Both the position numbers and the translations under genes were made by a program. Positions 1 through 8,592 of a DNA stretch of 64,000 bases are shown piece after piece. Where the stretch lies: the NCBI RefSeq assembly GCF_008041835.1, contig NZ_VRYE01000040.1, forward strand, positions 30,315 through 94,314, read 5' to 3'. The first letter of the stretch is position 1. The number at the start of each line of letters is the position of its first letter. This DNA is from Ectopseudomonas mendocina (GTDB taxonomy: Bacteria > Pseudomonadota > Gammaproteobacteria > Pseudomonadales > Pseudomonadaceae). Below the pieces are notes generated by a model that saw only the letters and a program-made list of their open reading frames with translations, was not told where the DNA came from and ran no database searches.

Positions 1-196
1 GAACAGGCCGCATGAGCGATTTCTCGACGCACCAAATAAATGCCCTGATTGCACAATTTTTGCCCGCTCTTGCTCCCGGACTCCACCTCAGTCATCACGA
101 ATATCGCGAGTCCCCCTGCCAAAGCATCCTCTTGATAAGGTTGCGTCAGTTGCGGACGCTATGATGCAGCCAGCTCTCGACGACTCCGGAGGTACC

Positions 197-1051
197 ATGT
201 CATTGGCTCAACTGATCAGCACGCAAGACCTTCAACAGCGCCTGCAACAGGAAGATCTGCTGCTACTGGACTGTCGCTTCGCCCTCGAAGATCCCGCCTA
301 CGGGCGGCGCAGTTACCTCGAAGGGCATCTGCCAGGGGCACACTTTCTCGACCTCGAGCAGGATTTGTCCGCGCCAGTGATCAAAGGCGTGACCGGGCGC
401 CATCCACTGCCCGACCCCAGCGCACTGGTCGAACGCCTGCGCAGTTGCGGCTTGCGCCAGGACAGCCAGGTGGTGCTGTACGACGATGGCCCCGGCGCCT
501 TCGCCGCCCGCGCCTGGTGGTTGCTGGTGTGGCTGGGCAAACGTGACGGCCTCTATCTGCTCGACGGCGGCCTGAAAGCCTGGCGCGAAGCCGGCCTGGA
601 ATTGACCTGCGCAGCACCGGACAACGCCCCTGGCGACTTCTGCGCCGAACCCGATAACAGCCTCGTACTGAGCGCCGAGCAATTGGCCCTGCGCCTGGGC
701 ACAGCGGATCTGACCCTGCTGGACGCGCGGGCACTGCCGCGCTTTCTTGGCGAGGTCGAACCGATCGACCCGGTTGCCGGGCATATTCCCGGCGCGCAGT
801 GCGCCGCGTTCACCGACAACCTGGGCGCCGATGGCCGCTTCCTCCCGGCAGATGAACTGCGCCAGCGTTTCGATGGCCTGCGCGGCGAACGCCCGCTGGA
901 AAACCTGGTGGCTTACTGCGGCTCCGGCGTCACGGCCTGCCATAACCTGTTCGCCATGAATCTCGCCGGCTATCCCCTTGTACCGCTCTATGCCGGCTCC
1001 TGGAGCGAATGGATCACCAACCCGGCACGCCCGGTTGCTACCGGCCAATGA
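197..1051 (+). CDS. Two-domain sulfurtransferase (rhodanese / 3-mercaptopyruvate type)
   Basis: A 284-aa protein with two rhodanese-like domains. Members of this family move sulfur from thiosulfate or 3-mercaptopyruvate to an acceptor through a cysteine persulfide. The N-terminal domain holds the GHLPGAHFLDLE stretch. The C-terminal domain carries the active-site loop YCGSGVTACHN near residue 240, whose cysteine is the nucleophile. There is no signal peptide, so it should be cytoplasmic. I chose the ATG at 197 because GGAGGT at 188-193 sits at correct spacing; an in-frame ATG at 161 lacks such a site. The CGSGVTA loop does not let me separate thiosulfate from mercaptopyruvate specificity. Confidence 0.9.
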   Translation: MSLAQLISTQDLQQRLQQEDLLLLDCRFALEDPAYGRRSYLEGHLPGAHFLDLEQDLSAPVIKGVTGRHPLPDPSALVERLRSCGLRQDSQVVLYDDGPGAFAARAWWLLVWLGKRDGLYLLDGGLKAWREAGLELTCAAPDNAPGDFCAEPDNSLVLSAEQLALRLGTADLTLLDARALPRFLGEVEPIDPVAGHIPGAQCAAFTDNLGADGRFLPADELRQRFDGLRGERPLENLVAYCGSGVTACHNLFAMNLAGYPLVPLYAGSWSEWITNPARPVATGQ

Positions 1052-1239
1052 GCAGCGGTTTTAAGCACGAATCGAAATATGCCCAATAGCTCAAGTCAGT
1101 AATCAATTTAAAAACAGACCGTTACCGCTTAAATATCGCACTAGGCTTGAGAATGAGCGGCTAACTCCGCTCCCGGTGGAGTCTTTATCGAACAACGATC
1201 AGAAGCCCGGCCTCCACCGGCACCTTCCGCGAGGATGCC

Positions 1240-1719
1240 ATGGGAATAGCCGCCTGCGATCTCAGCCAGCACGTGATCCGCCCGACCCTTGTCTACCTGC
1301 AGCGCCACAGCAACAGCGCCGAAGCCCTGCTACTTGGAGCTGCCGCTTGCCAGTCGGCGCTGGGCAGCGCGCTGGATACGCCGCAAGGTCATGGTTTGTA
1401 TCGCATCAGCGAACCGGCCCACCAGATGCTCTGGGATCAATACCTGGCCTTCGATCCGGAGCTTGCCAGCCGTGTTCGCGGCCTTGCCAGCCAACACGCG
1501 TTTCTCGAGGCGCCGCACCTCGAACTGACGGTCAACCTGCGCTATGCAACGGCCATTGCCTGGCTGCTGATCGAGCAGGAAAAGCTGACGCTGCCGGCCG
1601 CCGATGACGTACTGGCCATGGGCCGAATTTGGTGCAAGGTTTTTCAGCCGCAGGCAAGTCAGCAGGATTTCCTCGAGAGCTGGCAGCGCTGCATCACCCC
1701 GGTGAGCCGGGTAGCCTGA
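1240..1719 (+). CDS. Hypothetical protein resembling phage-associated lysozyme-like proteins
   Basis: A 159-aa protein with no signal peptide and a likely ribosome site GAGGA about 5 bases before the ATG. The pattern VIRPTLVYL, then LLLGAAACQSALGS, then GLYRISEPAHQMLWDQYL, then NLRYATAIAWLL and a C-terminal FLESWQRCI resembles, from memory, a family of small proteins in Pseudomonas prophages and phages (LLLGTAAQES, then GIYQMEP and NLRYATAI) thought to have a lysozyme-like fold. The glutamate typical of an active muramidase (AQES) reads CQSA here, so catalysis is doubtful. It stands alone between the rhodanese and fadL with no other phage gene nearby. Function unknown. Confidence 0.7.
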   Translation: MGIAACDLSQHVIRPTLVYLQRHSNSAEALLLGAAACQSALGSALDTPQGHGLYRISEPAHQMLWDQYLAFDPELASRVRGLASQHAFLEAPHLELTVNLRYATAIAWLLIEQEKLTLPAADDVLAMGRIWCKVFQPQASQQDFLESWQRCITPVSRVA

Positions 1720-1767
1720 CCATCCAATCAGGAAATCAACTTCATATTTTCCATACCTATTTGCAGA

Positions 1768-1782
1768 AATTGTCTGACAATT
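1768..1782. promoter_or_regulatory. Perfect palindrome AATTGTC-T-GACAATT upstream of the FadL gene
   Basis: A 7+1+7 perfect inverted repeat in an AT-rich stretch about 85 bases before the fadL-like start. Position and symmetry fit a repressor operator, but I cannot name the regulator. The GAAAC/GTTTC pattern of the fatty-acid regulator PsrA is not evident. Confidence 0.35.
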
Positions 1783-1866
1783 CAATATCATTGAACTTGC
1801 TTGCCTTGGCAGGGGGAAGGAAAAACGGTAGCGTGCGCCGCTCGCCTCACCACAGGAGCCTCCCCC

Positions 1867-3129
1867 GTGAGCAAACGCCTTCTCAAGACCGGCCTGGCAG
1901 TTGCCATCACCGCCACCTCGGGCCATGGTTTCGCCAGCGGCTTCGCCCTCAACGAACAGAGCATTTCCGGCATGGGCACCTCCTTCGCCGGCCGCTCATC
2001 CTCCGCCGAGGATGCCAGCACCGTATTCGGCAACCCGGCCGGCATGGCACGCCTCAAGCGCGAAGAGGTCTATGTCGGCGCAGCCATCATTCATGCCCAA
2101 AGCGATATCAGCCGTGCCAGTGCCAACGCCGGCCCTGCGACACTGTCAGGCAGCAACGACGGCGATATGGTGCCAAGCACCGGCGTACCCATGGGCTATT
2201 ACGTCAAACCGCTGGACGACAAGGTCGCCTTCGGTCTGGGTATCTACGTCCCCTTCGGCCTGATGACCGATTACGAGAGCAACTTTCAGGGGCGCTATCA
2301 CGCCGACAAGAGCTATGTACGGGTAATCACTGTGCAGCCGACCTTGAGCTATCGCTTCAACGACAAGCTGTCGGTCGGCTTCGGTCCTACCTTCAACCAT
2401 ATCGAAGGTGAACTGACCTCCTCGGTGCTCAACCCCACGAGCCTCGGCAGCAACGACGGCAAAGTGAAGGTCAAAGGCGACGACACCGCCGTGGGCTTCA
2501 ACCTGGGAGTGCTCTACGAATTCACCCCTGGCACACGCGCCGGCATCACCTACCACTCGCGCGTCAAATACGAACTGGAGGGCGATACCCGTGTTTCCGG
2601 TCACGGTGCACTGGCTGCTATTGTCGGCAAGTACGACGCCAATCTGGGGCTGACTACGCCCGAGTCGGTGGACATGTCCATCACCCACAAGCTGACCGAT
2701 GCCCTGACGCTGCATGCCGGCAGCACCTGGACGCGCTGGAGTCGCTTCAAGGAAATCCGCGTGGAGAATGACTCGGCGGCGCTGCCCGTCATCGTCGAGG
2801 AACAGAATTGGCACGACACCTGGGCACATGCTGTCGGCCTGTCGTACAGGCTCAATCCACAATGGACGCTGCGCACCGGCATCGCCGTCGATCAGTCACC
2901 AACCAATAATGTCGACCGTTCGGCCCGCGTGCCCTCGGGCGACCGCACCATTTTCAGCGTTGGTGCCGGCTGGAGCCCCAGCCCGGACATGACCATCGAC
3001 GTGGCCTACTCCTACCTGCAGGAAGAGTCGGTGGACGTGAACCAGCAGAGCTCGACCCGCGGCGACTACCGTGCACGCTACAAGAACAGCGCACACGGCC
3101 TCGGTGCCTCACTCAGCTATCGCTTCTGA
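1867..3129 (+). CDS. FadL-family outer membrane long-chain fatty acid / hydrophobic compound channel
   Basis: A 420-aa protein starting at a GTG that follows AGGAG (1854-1858) by 8 bases. The start is MSKRLLKTGLAVAITATSG, a signal peptide ending about HGFASG. The mature protein begins with the FadL hallmark GFALNEQS followed by GTSFAGRSSSAEDASTVFGNPAGM, the plug region with its NPA motif. Repeated amphipathic strands end in ASLSYRF, a C-terminal phenylalanine typical of outer membrane barrels. FadL channels carry hydrophobic substrates across the outer membrane. By position (convergent with a glutathione peroxidase gene, then MFS and MarR genes) it matches P. aeruginosa PA1288, reported as ExFadLO. 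That parallel is from memory; the transported compound here is unproven. Confidence 0.93.
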   Translation: MSKRLLKTGLAVAITATSGHGFASGFALNEQSISGMGTSFAGRSSSAEDASTVFGNPAGMARLKREEVYVGAAIIHAQSDISRASANAGPATLSGSNDGDMVPSTGVPMGYYVKPLDDKVAFGLGIYVPFGLMTDYESNFQGRYHADKSYVRVITVQPTLSYRFNDKLSVGFGPTFNHIEGELTSSVLNPTSLGSNDGKVKVKGDDTAVGFNLGVLYEFTPGTRAGITYHSRVKYELEGDTRVSGHGALAAIVGKYDANLGLTTPESVDMSITHKLTDALTLHAGSTWTRWSRFKEIRVENDSAALPVIVEEQNWHDTWAHAVGLSYRLNPQWTLRTGIAVDQSPTNNVDRSARVPSGDRTIFSVGAGWSPSPDMTIDVAYSYLQEESVDVNQQSSTRGDYRARYKNSAHGLGASLSYRF

Positions 3130-3191
3130 CAATACCGCTCACACGGCCAGGAACGACCATGTGAGCCTCTGCTCCGCGCAAACGAGCCTGC

Positions 3192-3743
3192 TCAAGGCTG
3201 CGAGGCGATGGCCTTTTCAACAGCGGCGATCAACTCGGGATCGTCCGGCTTGGTCAGGCTGGAGAAACTGGCCACCACCTTGCCCTGGCGGTCGACCACG
3301 TACTTGAAGAAATTCCAGCGTGGCGCCCTGCTCTGCTCGGCCAGGCCCTTGAACAAGGGGATGGCATTGGCACCGGAAACCGGCTGCGGTTCGGTCATGG
3401 CGAAGGTCACGCCGTAGTTGACGTAGCAGACGGTGGCCGTCTCCTCACTATCGGCGGACTCCTGGCGGAAGTCGTCGGACGGCACGCCCAGCACTTCCAG
3501 CCCCTGATCCTTGTAACGCTGATAAAGCGCTTCGAGCCCTTTGAACTGTGGGGTGAAACCACAGAAGCTGGCGGTATTGACCACGATCAGAGGCTTGCCC
3601 GAGAACTGACAAAGTTCGATGTTCTCACCTTTGGCGCGCAGCTTGGGCAGTTCGCCCTGAAGCATGGCCGGACATGCGGCGGCCAGCACCGGCAATGCCA
3701 GACTGGACAGCAACAGGGAACAGGCAAGACGGCGAAGAAACAT
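3192..3743 (-). CDS. Periplasmic glutathione peroxidase (cysteine type)
   Basis: A 183-aa thiol peroxidase of the glutathione peroxidase family. The signature [16 protein letters not shown] carries the peroxidatic cysteine in place of selenocysteine, and the [14 protein letters not shown] stretch near the C terminus holds the conserved tryptophan and asparagine. The start [18 protein letters not shown] reads as a signal peptide ending near VLAAA, so the enzyme should be exported. I placed the start at 3743, preceded on the minus strand by AGAGGT, rather than at an upstream in-frame codon. The gene converges with the FadL gene. It probably reduces peroxides at the envelope; thioredoxin rather than glutathione may be the donor in this family. 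Confidence 0.93.
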   Translation of the reverse strand: MFLRRLACSLLLSSLALPVLAAACPAMLQGELPKLRAKGENIELCQFSGKPLIVVNTASFCGFTPQFKGLEALYQRYKDQGLEVLGVPSDDFRQESADSEETATVCYVNYGVTFAMTEPQPVSGANAIPLFKGLAEQSRAPRWNFFKYVVDRQGKVVASFSSLTKPDDPELIAAVEKAIASQP

Positions 3744-3805
3744 GGCAGTGACCTCTGTCGCTAACACAATCGCATCACGCTACTCGCAGACCCGCCCTTA
3801 GGCAA

Positions 3806-3931
3806 CTAGCAGATACCAACGCCCAACTGCAGCAGGGCCAGCCCACCCTGACGCCAGCCCCACCAGGCCAGCGTCAACAACAGGCCGAAGCCCAGGGCCA
3901 CGGCACTCAACGTCACTACCTGGCGGTTCAT
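3806..3931 (-). CDS. 41-aa single-span membrane protein coupled to the MFS gene
   Basis: A short gene whose ATG overlaps the stop codon of the MFS transporter gene (ATGA). The product begins MNRQVVTLSAVALGFGLLL and continues through a hydrophobic stretch rich in Trp and Leu before RQGG and a short hydrophobic tail. That predicts one membrane-spanning helix with a short basic end. The 4-base overlap implies translational coupling, so it may be a small accessory subunit of the permease or an unrelated membrane microprotein. I know no function for it. Confidence 0.6.
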   Translation of the reverse strand: MNRQVVTLSAVALGFGLLLTLAWWGWRQGGLALLQLGVGIC

Positions 3932-5133
3932 GCCGGCGCACCCTGCAGCCGCGCCACCGGCACTTCCCGTACCGGCCAGTTCAGCGCAGCGGCCATCAGG
4001 CTCAGGCCGACGGCAATCTGCCAGACCAGGTCATAGCTGCCGGTGGTGTCGTAAAGGTAGCCCCCCAGCCAGCCGCCAAGGAAGGAGCCAAGCTGATGGA
4101 ACAGAAAGACGATACCGCCAAGCATCGACAGATTGCGCACGCCGAACAGCGTCGCCACGGTGCCGTTGGTCAGCGGCACCGTCGACAGCCACAGCAGGCC
4201 CATGGCGATGCCGAACAGGTAGGCGCTCCACTGCGTCAGCGGCGCCAGCAGAAACAGCGTGATCACCACGCCACGCAGCAGATACAGCACGCTGAGCAGG
4301 CGCGGCTTGGCCATGCGCCCACCGAGCCAGCCGGCAATATAGGTGCCGAAGATATTGAACAGCCCCACCAGCGCCAGCACCGTGGTGCCGGTCAATGCGG
4401 GCAAATGGTGGTCGACCAGATAAGCCGGCAGATGCACGGCGACGAACACTACCTGAAACCCACAGACGAAGAAGCCCAGCGCCAGCAGCCAGAACCCCGA
4501 GTGACTGGCGGCCTCGCGCAGCGCTTCGACCAGCGTCTGCTGCGGACCGTTGCTGGCAGGTTGCGGCGCTTCCCTGATCATCGCCGCCAGCGGCAGAATC
4601 AACGCCACCAGCAGCCCCAGCGCGAGCAACGCAGCCGACCACCCCAGCCAACTGATCAGCCCGAGCGTACCGGGCAGCATGGCGAACTGACCGAAAGAGC
4701 CCGCCGCCGCCGCAATGCCCATGGCCATGCTGCGTTTTTCCACCGGTACGGCACGGCCGACCACGCCGAGAATCACCGAGAACGAGGTGCCGGACAGACC
4801 GATACCGATCAGCAGGCCGGCGCTCAGCGACAGTGACAGCGGCGAGTCGGCCATGCCCATGCACAGCAGCCCCAGCACGTAGAGCACACCACCGATGACG
4901 ATGGCCTTGCGTGCACCGAAGCGGTCGGCCAGCGCGCCGGTGATCGGCTGCGCCAGGCCCCAGATCAGATTCTGCAGGGCGATGGCGAAGGCGAACACCT
5001 CACGCCCCCAGCCGAACTCGGCACTCATCGGCGGCAGGAACAGGCCGAAGCCATGGCGCGTACCCAGCGACAGCGCCAAGATCAGCGAGGCGCCGAGCAG
5101 CAGCCAGGTGGTGGAACGCCATGCAGTTGTCAT
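3928..5133 (-). CDS. Major facilitator superfamily transporter
   Basis: A 401-aa polytopic protein with about 12 predicted helices. The loop between helices 2 and 3 reads GALADRFGARKA, the MFS signature (G-x-L-a-D-r-x-G-x-R/K). The N terminus has ALSLGTRHGFGLFLPPM and a conserved arrangement seen in the oxalate/formate and monocarboxylate-like MFS groups. It sits in the inner membrane. The gene is followed by the overlapping 41-aa membrane protein gene and preceded by a marR-type gene 49 bases upstream on the same strand. That pairing suggests a MarR-controlled exporter or importer, but the substrate cannot be read from the sequence. Confidence 0.9.
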   Translation of the reverse strand: MTTAWRSTTWLLLGASLILALSLGTRHGFGLFLPPMSAEFGWGREVFAFAIALQNLIWGLAQPITGALADRFGARKAIVIGGVLYVLGLLCMGMADSPLSLSLSAGLLIGIGLSGTSFSVILGVVGRAVPVEKRSMAMGIAAAAGSFGQFAMLPGTLGLISWLGWSAALLALGLLVALILPLAAMIREAPQPASNGPQQTLVEALREAASHSGFWLLALGFFVCGFQVVFVAVHLPAYLVDHHLPALTGTTVLALVGLFNIFGTYIAGWLGGRMAKPRLLSVLYLLRGVVITLFLLAPLTQWSAYLFGIAMGLLWLSTVPLTNGTVATLFGVRNLSMLGGIVFLFHQLGSFLGGWLGGYLYDTTGSYDLVWQIAVGLSLMAAALNWPVREVPVARLQGAPA

Positions 5134-5182
5134 CGCTATCTCCAGCGTACGGTCGCCTGCGACCGTGTAAGCAGTAGGGCCA

Positions 5183-5587
5183 TCAGGCCAGTTCTTCGAG
5201 CAGGCTCATCAGCTCGGCGCGGCGCTCTGCGCCTAACCGGGCATTGAGTTCACGCTGCACCTGTTCCCACAGCGGCAACGCCTGCCCGATACGTTGCAGG
5301 CCGGCTTCCGTGAGCCGTACCTCGCGAGCGCGCAAGTCGCGCCCTTCACCCAGTTGCACCAGTCCCTGCTCCGCCAGCACCCGCAGGTTGCGCCCCAGCG
5401 TGCTGCGATCGAGCCCCATGGCGTCGGCGAGCACAGAGATGCTCGGCTGCGTGAGCCGCTGCACATGACGCAACAGGGAAAACTGCGCAGCACCGAGCCC
5501 GACGGCCGCGAGGGCATCGTCGTAACGACGGGTGACACCACGGCTGGCGCGGCGTAATTGAGTGCAAAGACAGGAGGTCGGCAACAT
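5183..5587 (-). CDS. MarR-family transcriptional regulator
   Basis: A 134-aa winged-helix regulator. The central part reads QFSLLRHVQRLTQPSISVLADAMGLDRSTLGRNLRVLAEQGLVQ, the helix-turn-helix, followed by the wing GEGRDLRAREVRLTEAG; together these are the MarR core. It lies directly upstream of the MFS gene and probably controls it together with itself. A perfect 10-base palindrome GGTATATACC lies 8 bases before its start and is a plausible operator. The N terminus (MLPTSCLCTQLRRASR) contains two cysteines, which in other MarR proteins can sense oxidation. The neighbouring peroxidase gene makes that thinkable but not shown. Confidence 0.9.
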   Translation of the reverse strand: MLPTSCLCTQLRRASRGVTRRYDDALAAVGLGAAQFSLLRHVQRLTQPSISVLADAMGLDRSTLGRNLRVLAEQGLVQLGEGRDLRAREVRLTEAGLQRIGQALPLWEQVQRELNARLGAERRAELMSLLEELA

Positions 5588-5594
5588 GAATACA

Positions 5595-5604
5595 GGTATA
5601 TACC
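5595..5604. promoter_or_regulatory. Palindrome GGTATATACC at the marR start, candidate operator
   Basis: A perfect 10-base palindrome immediately upstream of the MarR start codon on the minus strand. It could also include a -10 element (TATATA). Autoregulation by MarR proteins through such sites is common in the family. Confidence 0.4.
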
Positions 5605-5660
5605 CGCTTTAGCGATTGGCAGTCATACAGTTACCCGCTGCCTCGCCATAACAGTTGCAA

Positions 5661-6392
5661 TCAGAGACTCAGGGCAAGCGCCAGCAGCACGCCGCACTCA
5701 CCCAGCTCGACCAGCGCGCCGGCCGTATCGCCGCTGGTGCCGCCCATGCGCCGTAGCAACGCGCGGCGCAGCCAGATGAACAGCAGCAATGCCGTGGCCA
5801 ACGCCAGCAGCCCCATCCAGCCGAACAGCAGCATGCCCAGCAGATGCACGCCCAGCACCCAGGGCAGTTGCCCGCGCGGCAGATGCTCGACCAGCGCCTG
5901 GCCCAGCCCACCCTCGCGCACATAAGGCGTGGTCGCCAGCAACAGCGGCAACAGGCTGCGCCCCATCCAGGGCAGCAGCAACAGGTAGATGCCCTGGCCG
6001 GCCTGCAGCAGCGTGAACAACGCAGCGAACTTGAGCAGCAACAGCAGCGCCAGTACCACCACCGCGATAGGGCCACTGCGCGGGTCTTTCATGATCGCCA
6101 GGGTACGCTCGCGATCTGCGAAGCCACCGACCCAGGCGTCGGCCGTATCGGCCAGGCCGTCCAGATGCAGGCCACCGCTCAAGCCCACCCACAGCGCCAG
6201 GATGATCGCCGCCTGCAACACCGCCGATGCCTGCCCCAACAGCAGATGGGCGCCCCACAGCAGCAGGCCGAGCAGCAGCCCCACCAGCGGGTACCAAAGC
6301 AGCGAGCGCCCCACCTGCTCGGGGGTCGGCATGCCCGGTAGGCTCACTGGTAGACGAGTAAGGAACTGCAAGGCGATCAGCAACGGAGTCAT
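5661..6392 (-). CDS. cobS: Adenosylcobinamide-GDP ribazoletransferase (cobalamin synthase)
   Basis: A 243-aa integral membrane enzyme that joins alpha-ribazole (or its 5'-phosphate) to adenosylcobinamide-GDP, the last assembly step of cobalamin. The conserved block GGLHLDGLADTADAW, with the acidic residues typical of the family, and the DRERTLAIMKDPRSGPIAVV segment are clear. The rest is strongly hydrophobic, with several membrane helices. Length is normal. It is the last gene of the cob operon and overlaps the preceding phosphatase gene by 4 bases. Confidence 0.96.
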   Translation of the reverse strand: MTPLLIALQFLTRLPVSLPGMPTPEQVGRSLLWYPLVGLLLGLLLWGAHLLLGQASAVLQAAIILALWVGLSGGLHLDGLADTADAWVGGFADRERTLAIMKDPRSGPIAVVVLALLLLLKFAALFTLLQAGQGIYLLLLPWMGRSLLPLLLATTPYVREGGLGQALVEHLPRGQLPWVLGVHLLGMLLFGWMGLLALATALLLFIWLRRALLRRMGGTSGDTAGALVELGECGVLLALALSL

Positions 6393-6961
6393 GGCAACTC
6401 CGCCAGTTGCCCATCGGTATCCAGGCGCAGGCGAAAACGCTGGGCATAGCCGACGTTGACCTGCAGCAGATCCTGCCGTGGCAGGCCGCGCGCACGCGCC
6501 AGCAGCAAGCGCATCACACCGCCATGCGTGATCAGCAGCAGGCGTTCACCCGCGTGGCGCTGCTGCAAGCGCTGCAGGGCAGCCAGAATGCGTGCTTCGA
6601 AGTGCAGCAGAGGCTCGCCATTGGGCGGCGTGAAGGCATAAGGATCGGCCCAGAAGCGGCCGAGCGCCTCGGCGTCGGTTTCCATCAGCGCGGCAGCGCT
6701 GCGCCCTTCCCAGTCACCGAAATGCAACTCCCGCACATCGGGCTCAAGGTGCAGCGGCAATGAATGGGTGGCGGCCAGCTCCTCGGCAAACCGAGCGCAA
6801 CGCTGCAGCGGCGAGCTGATCAGGCGATCCCAGGAGCCGGCATCCTGCACCGCTCCGCGCAACTGCGCCCAGCCTTGCTCGGTCAGCGCATCGTCCAGGC
6901 TGCCCCGCAGCCCACCACCCAGCTCGGTTTCACCGTGACGCAGCAAGTCCAGATACAGCAT
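6389..6961 (-). CDS. cobC: Histidine-phosphatase family protein, probable alpha-ribazole-5'-phosphate phosphatase
   Basis: A 190-aa protein of the phosphoglycerate-mutase-like superfamily. The catalytic RHG motif is at the start (LDLLRHGETELGG) and the second conserved histidine lies in LLITHGGVMR. In the Salmonella naming system CobC removes the 5'-phosphate during lower-ligand loop assembly. Its place between cobT and cobS, overlapping cobT by one base (TGATG) and cobS by four, fits this role. The substrate is inferred from context because many paralogs exist. Confidence 0.88.
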   Translation of the reverse strand: MLYLDLLRHGETELGGGLRGSLDDALTEQGWAQLRGAVQDAGSWDRLISSPLQRCARFAEELAATHSLPLHLEPDVRELHFGDWEGRSAAALMETDAEALGRFWADPYAFTPPNGEPLLHFEARILAALQRLQQRHAGERLLLITHGGVMRLLLARARGLPRQDLLQVNVGYAQRFRLRLDTDGQLAELP

Positions 6962-8016
6962 CAGTTTGCCCCCTGCACCACGGCAGCCTCAGCGAACGTC
7001 GCCATCTGCCCATGCAGGGCACAAGCCAGGCGCAGCAAGGGTACGGCCAGGGCGGCGCCACTGCCCTCGCCCAAACGCAAGCCAAGCTCCAGCAACGGTT
7101 CGGCCTGCAGCGTCTGCAGCACCCTTACATGACCGGGCTCGGCACCGTGATGGGCGAACAGCAGCCAGTCGCGGCAGGCTGGATTGAGGCGCACCGCGAG
7201 CAAGGCGGCAACGCTGCAGATAAAGCCATCGACCAACACCGTCACCCCCTGCTGCGCGGCGGCCAGGTAGGCGCCGGTGAGCGCGGCGATCTCGAAGCCA
7301 CCGAGGTGGATCAATGCCTGCAAGGGGCCGTCGATCTGCGCGCGGTGTAGGCTCAACGCGGCATCGATCACCCGCGCCTTGTGCGCTACACCGGCGTCGT
7401 CCAATCCGGTACCGGGGCCGGCCAGCTCGCTCGCCGGGCAATCCAGCAGCCAGCAGGCCAGTGCCGCCGCCGCCGTGGTATTGCCAATGCCCATCTCACC
7501 GCCAACGAACAGGTCACAACCGCTGGCGCGTGCGCGCTGGACGCTGTCACGGCCAACTTCCAGGCAAATCATCGCCTGGGCCAGGGTCATCGCCGGATCG
7601 CGGGCGAAATTCTGCGTGCCGGCGCCGACCTGCAGATGACGCACGCCAGGCAGCGGCGGCAAGGGTTCGGCCGTACCCAGGTCGATCACCTCCAGCGCTG
7701 CGTCAAGCTCACGCGCGAGCACACTGATCGCCGCACCACCGCTGACGAAGTTGGCCAGCATCTGCCCGGTCACTGCCTGTGGATAGGCGGAAATGCCCTC
7801 GGCCACCACGCCATGATCACCGGCAAAGATGGCGATCCACACATGCTCAAGCGTCGGTCGCTCACGCCCCTGCAGCGCCGCCAGATGAATGGCCAGCGCT
7901 TCCAGTCGCCCCAGCGCACCCGCCGGCTTGGTCAGTTGCTGCTGACGCGCTTCGGCCTTGATACGAGCCACATGATCGAGCGGCTGGCACGGCCCCTGCC
8001 ACCACTGCAGACTCAT
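6961..8016 (-). CDS. cobT: Nicotinate-nucleotide--dimethylbenzimidazole phosphoribosyltransferase
   Basis: A 351-aa cytoplasmic enzyme that makes alpha-ribazole-5'-phosphate from nicotinate mononucleotide and 5,6-dimethylbenzimidazole. Conserved blocks include [41 protein letters not shown] and the C-terminal [11 protein letters not shown], whose glutamate acts as the base in the Salmonella enzyme. Length is normal for the family. It overlaps the cobU gene by 4 bases. Its benzimidazole substrate can be made by the bluB product of the same operon. Confidence 0.97.
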   Translation of the reverse strand: MSLQWWQGPCQPLDHVARIKAEARQQQLTKPAGALGRLEALAIHLAALQGRERPTLEHVWIAIFAGDHGVVAEGISAYPQAVTGQMLANFVSGGAAISVLARELDAALEVIDLGTAEPLPPLPGVRHLQVGAGTQNFARDPAMTLAQAMICLEVGRDSVQRARASGCDLFVGGEMGIGNTTAAAALACWLLDCPASELAGPGTGLDDAGVAHKARVIDAALSLHRAQIDGPLQALIHLGGFEIAALTGAYLAAAQQGVTVLVDGFICSVAALLAVRLNPACRDWLLFAHHGAEPGHVRVLQTLQAEPLLELGLRLGEGSGAALAVPLLRLACALHGQMATFAEAAVVQGAN

Positions 8017-8534
8017 AACGCCTCCCCCTTGAGCACCATGGGCAGGCCGGCGACGGTGAACAGCACACGCTGACTGCGCTCGGCCAGCGCCTGGTGCAGC
8101 CAGCCGGCCTCATCGACATAACGGCGGGTGAGCTCGCCCAGCGGCACCACACCCAGCCCGGTTTCGTTGCTGACCAGCAGGATGCGCCCGGGCAGTTTGC
8201 TCACGCAGTCAAGCAGCGCCTCGCGCTCGGCTGCCAGCCGAGCCGGATCGTCCAACAGCAGCAGATTGGTCAGCCACAGGGTCAGGCAATCCACCAGCAG
8301 GCAACGCCCGGATGCCGCCTGTTCGCCCAGCACGCGGGCCAGTTGTAGCGGCTCCTCGACCAATGCCCAGTGCGCCGGACGCCGCGCACGATGCTGAACG
8401 ACGCGCGCCTTCATCTCGCCATCGAGCGGCTGACTGGTGGCGATGTAAACGACGTCCAGCCCGGACTCGTCGGCCAGCCTCTCCGCCAGACGGCTCTTGC
8501 CGGATCGGGCACCACCGAGGATCAGTTCAAGCAT
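8013..8534 (-). CDS. cobU: Adenosylcobinamide kinase / adenosylcobinamide-phosphate guanylyltransferase
   Basis: A 173-aa bifunctional enzyme (also called CobP) that phosphorylates adenosylcobinamide and then transfers GMP to it. A P-loop GGARSGKS lies at the N terminus, followed by the [10 protein letters not shown] region with the histidine that carries GMP in the Salmonella enzyme, and [12 protein letters not shown] chose the ATG at 8534 with GGAG five bases before it; a GTG at 8540 overlaps that ribosome site. A 58-base gap to cobQ is the longest internal gap in the operon. Confidence 0.95.
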   Translation of the reverse strand: MLELILGGARSGKSRLAERLADESGLDVVYIATSQPLDGEMKARVVQHRARRPAHWALVEEPLQLARVLGEQAASGRCLLVDCLTLWLTNLLLLDDPARLAAEREALLDCVSKLPGRILLVSNETGLGVVPLGELTRRYVDEAGWLHQALAERSQRVLFTVAGLPMVLKGEAL

Positions 8535-8592
8535 CTTCACTCCGTAGGGTACGCTGTGCGCACCATTTCAAAACCTGCGGGTGCCGCGCCCT

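Noticed and set aside
263..1048. Long minus-strand frame opposite the sulfurtransferase gene
   Set aside because: It is a GC-rich shadow of the true gene with no recognisable domain and no ribosome site.
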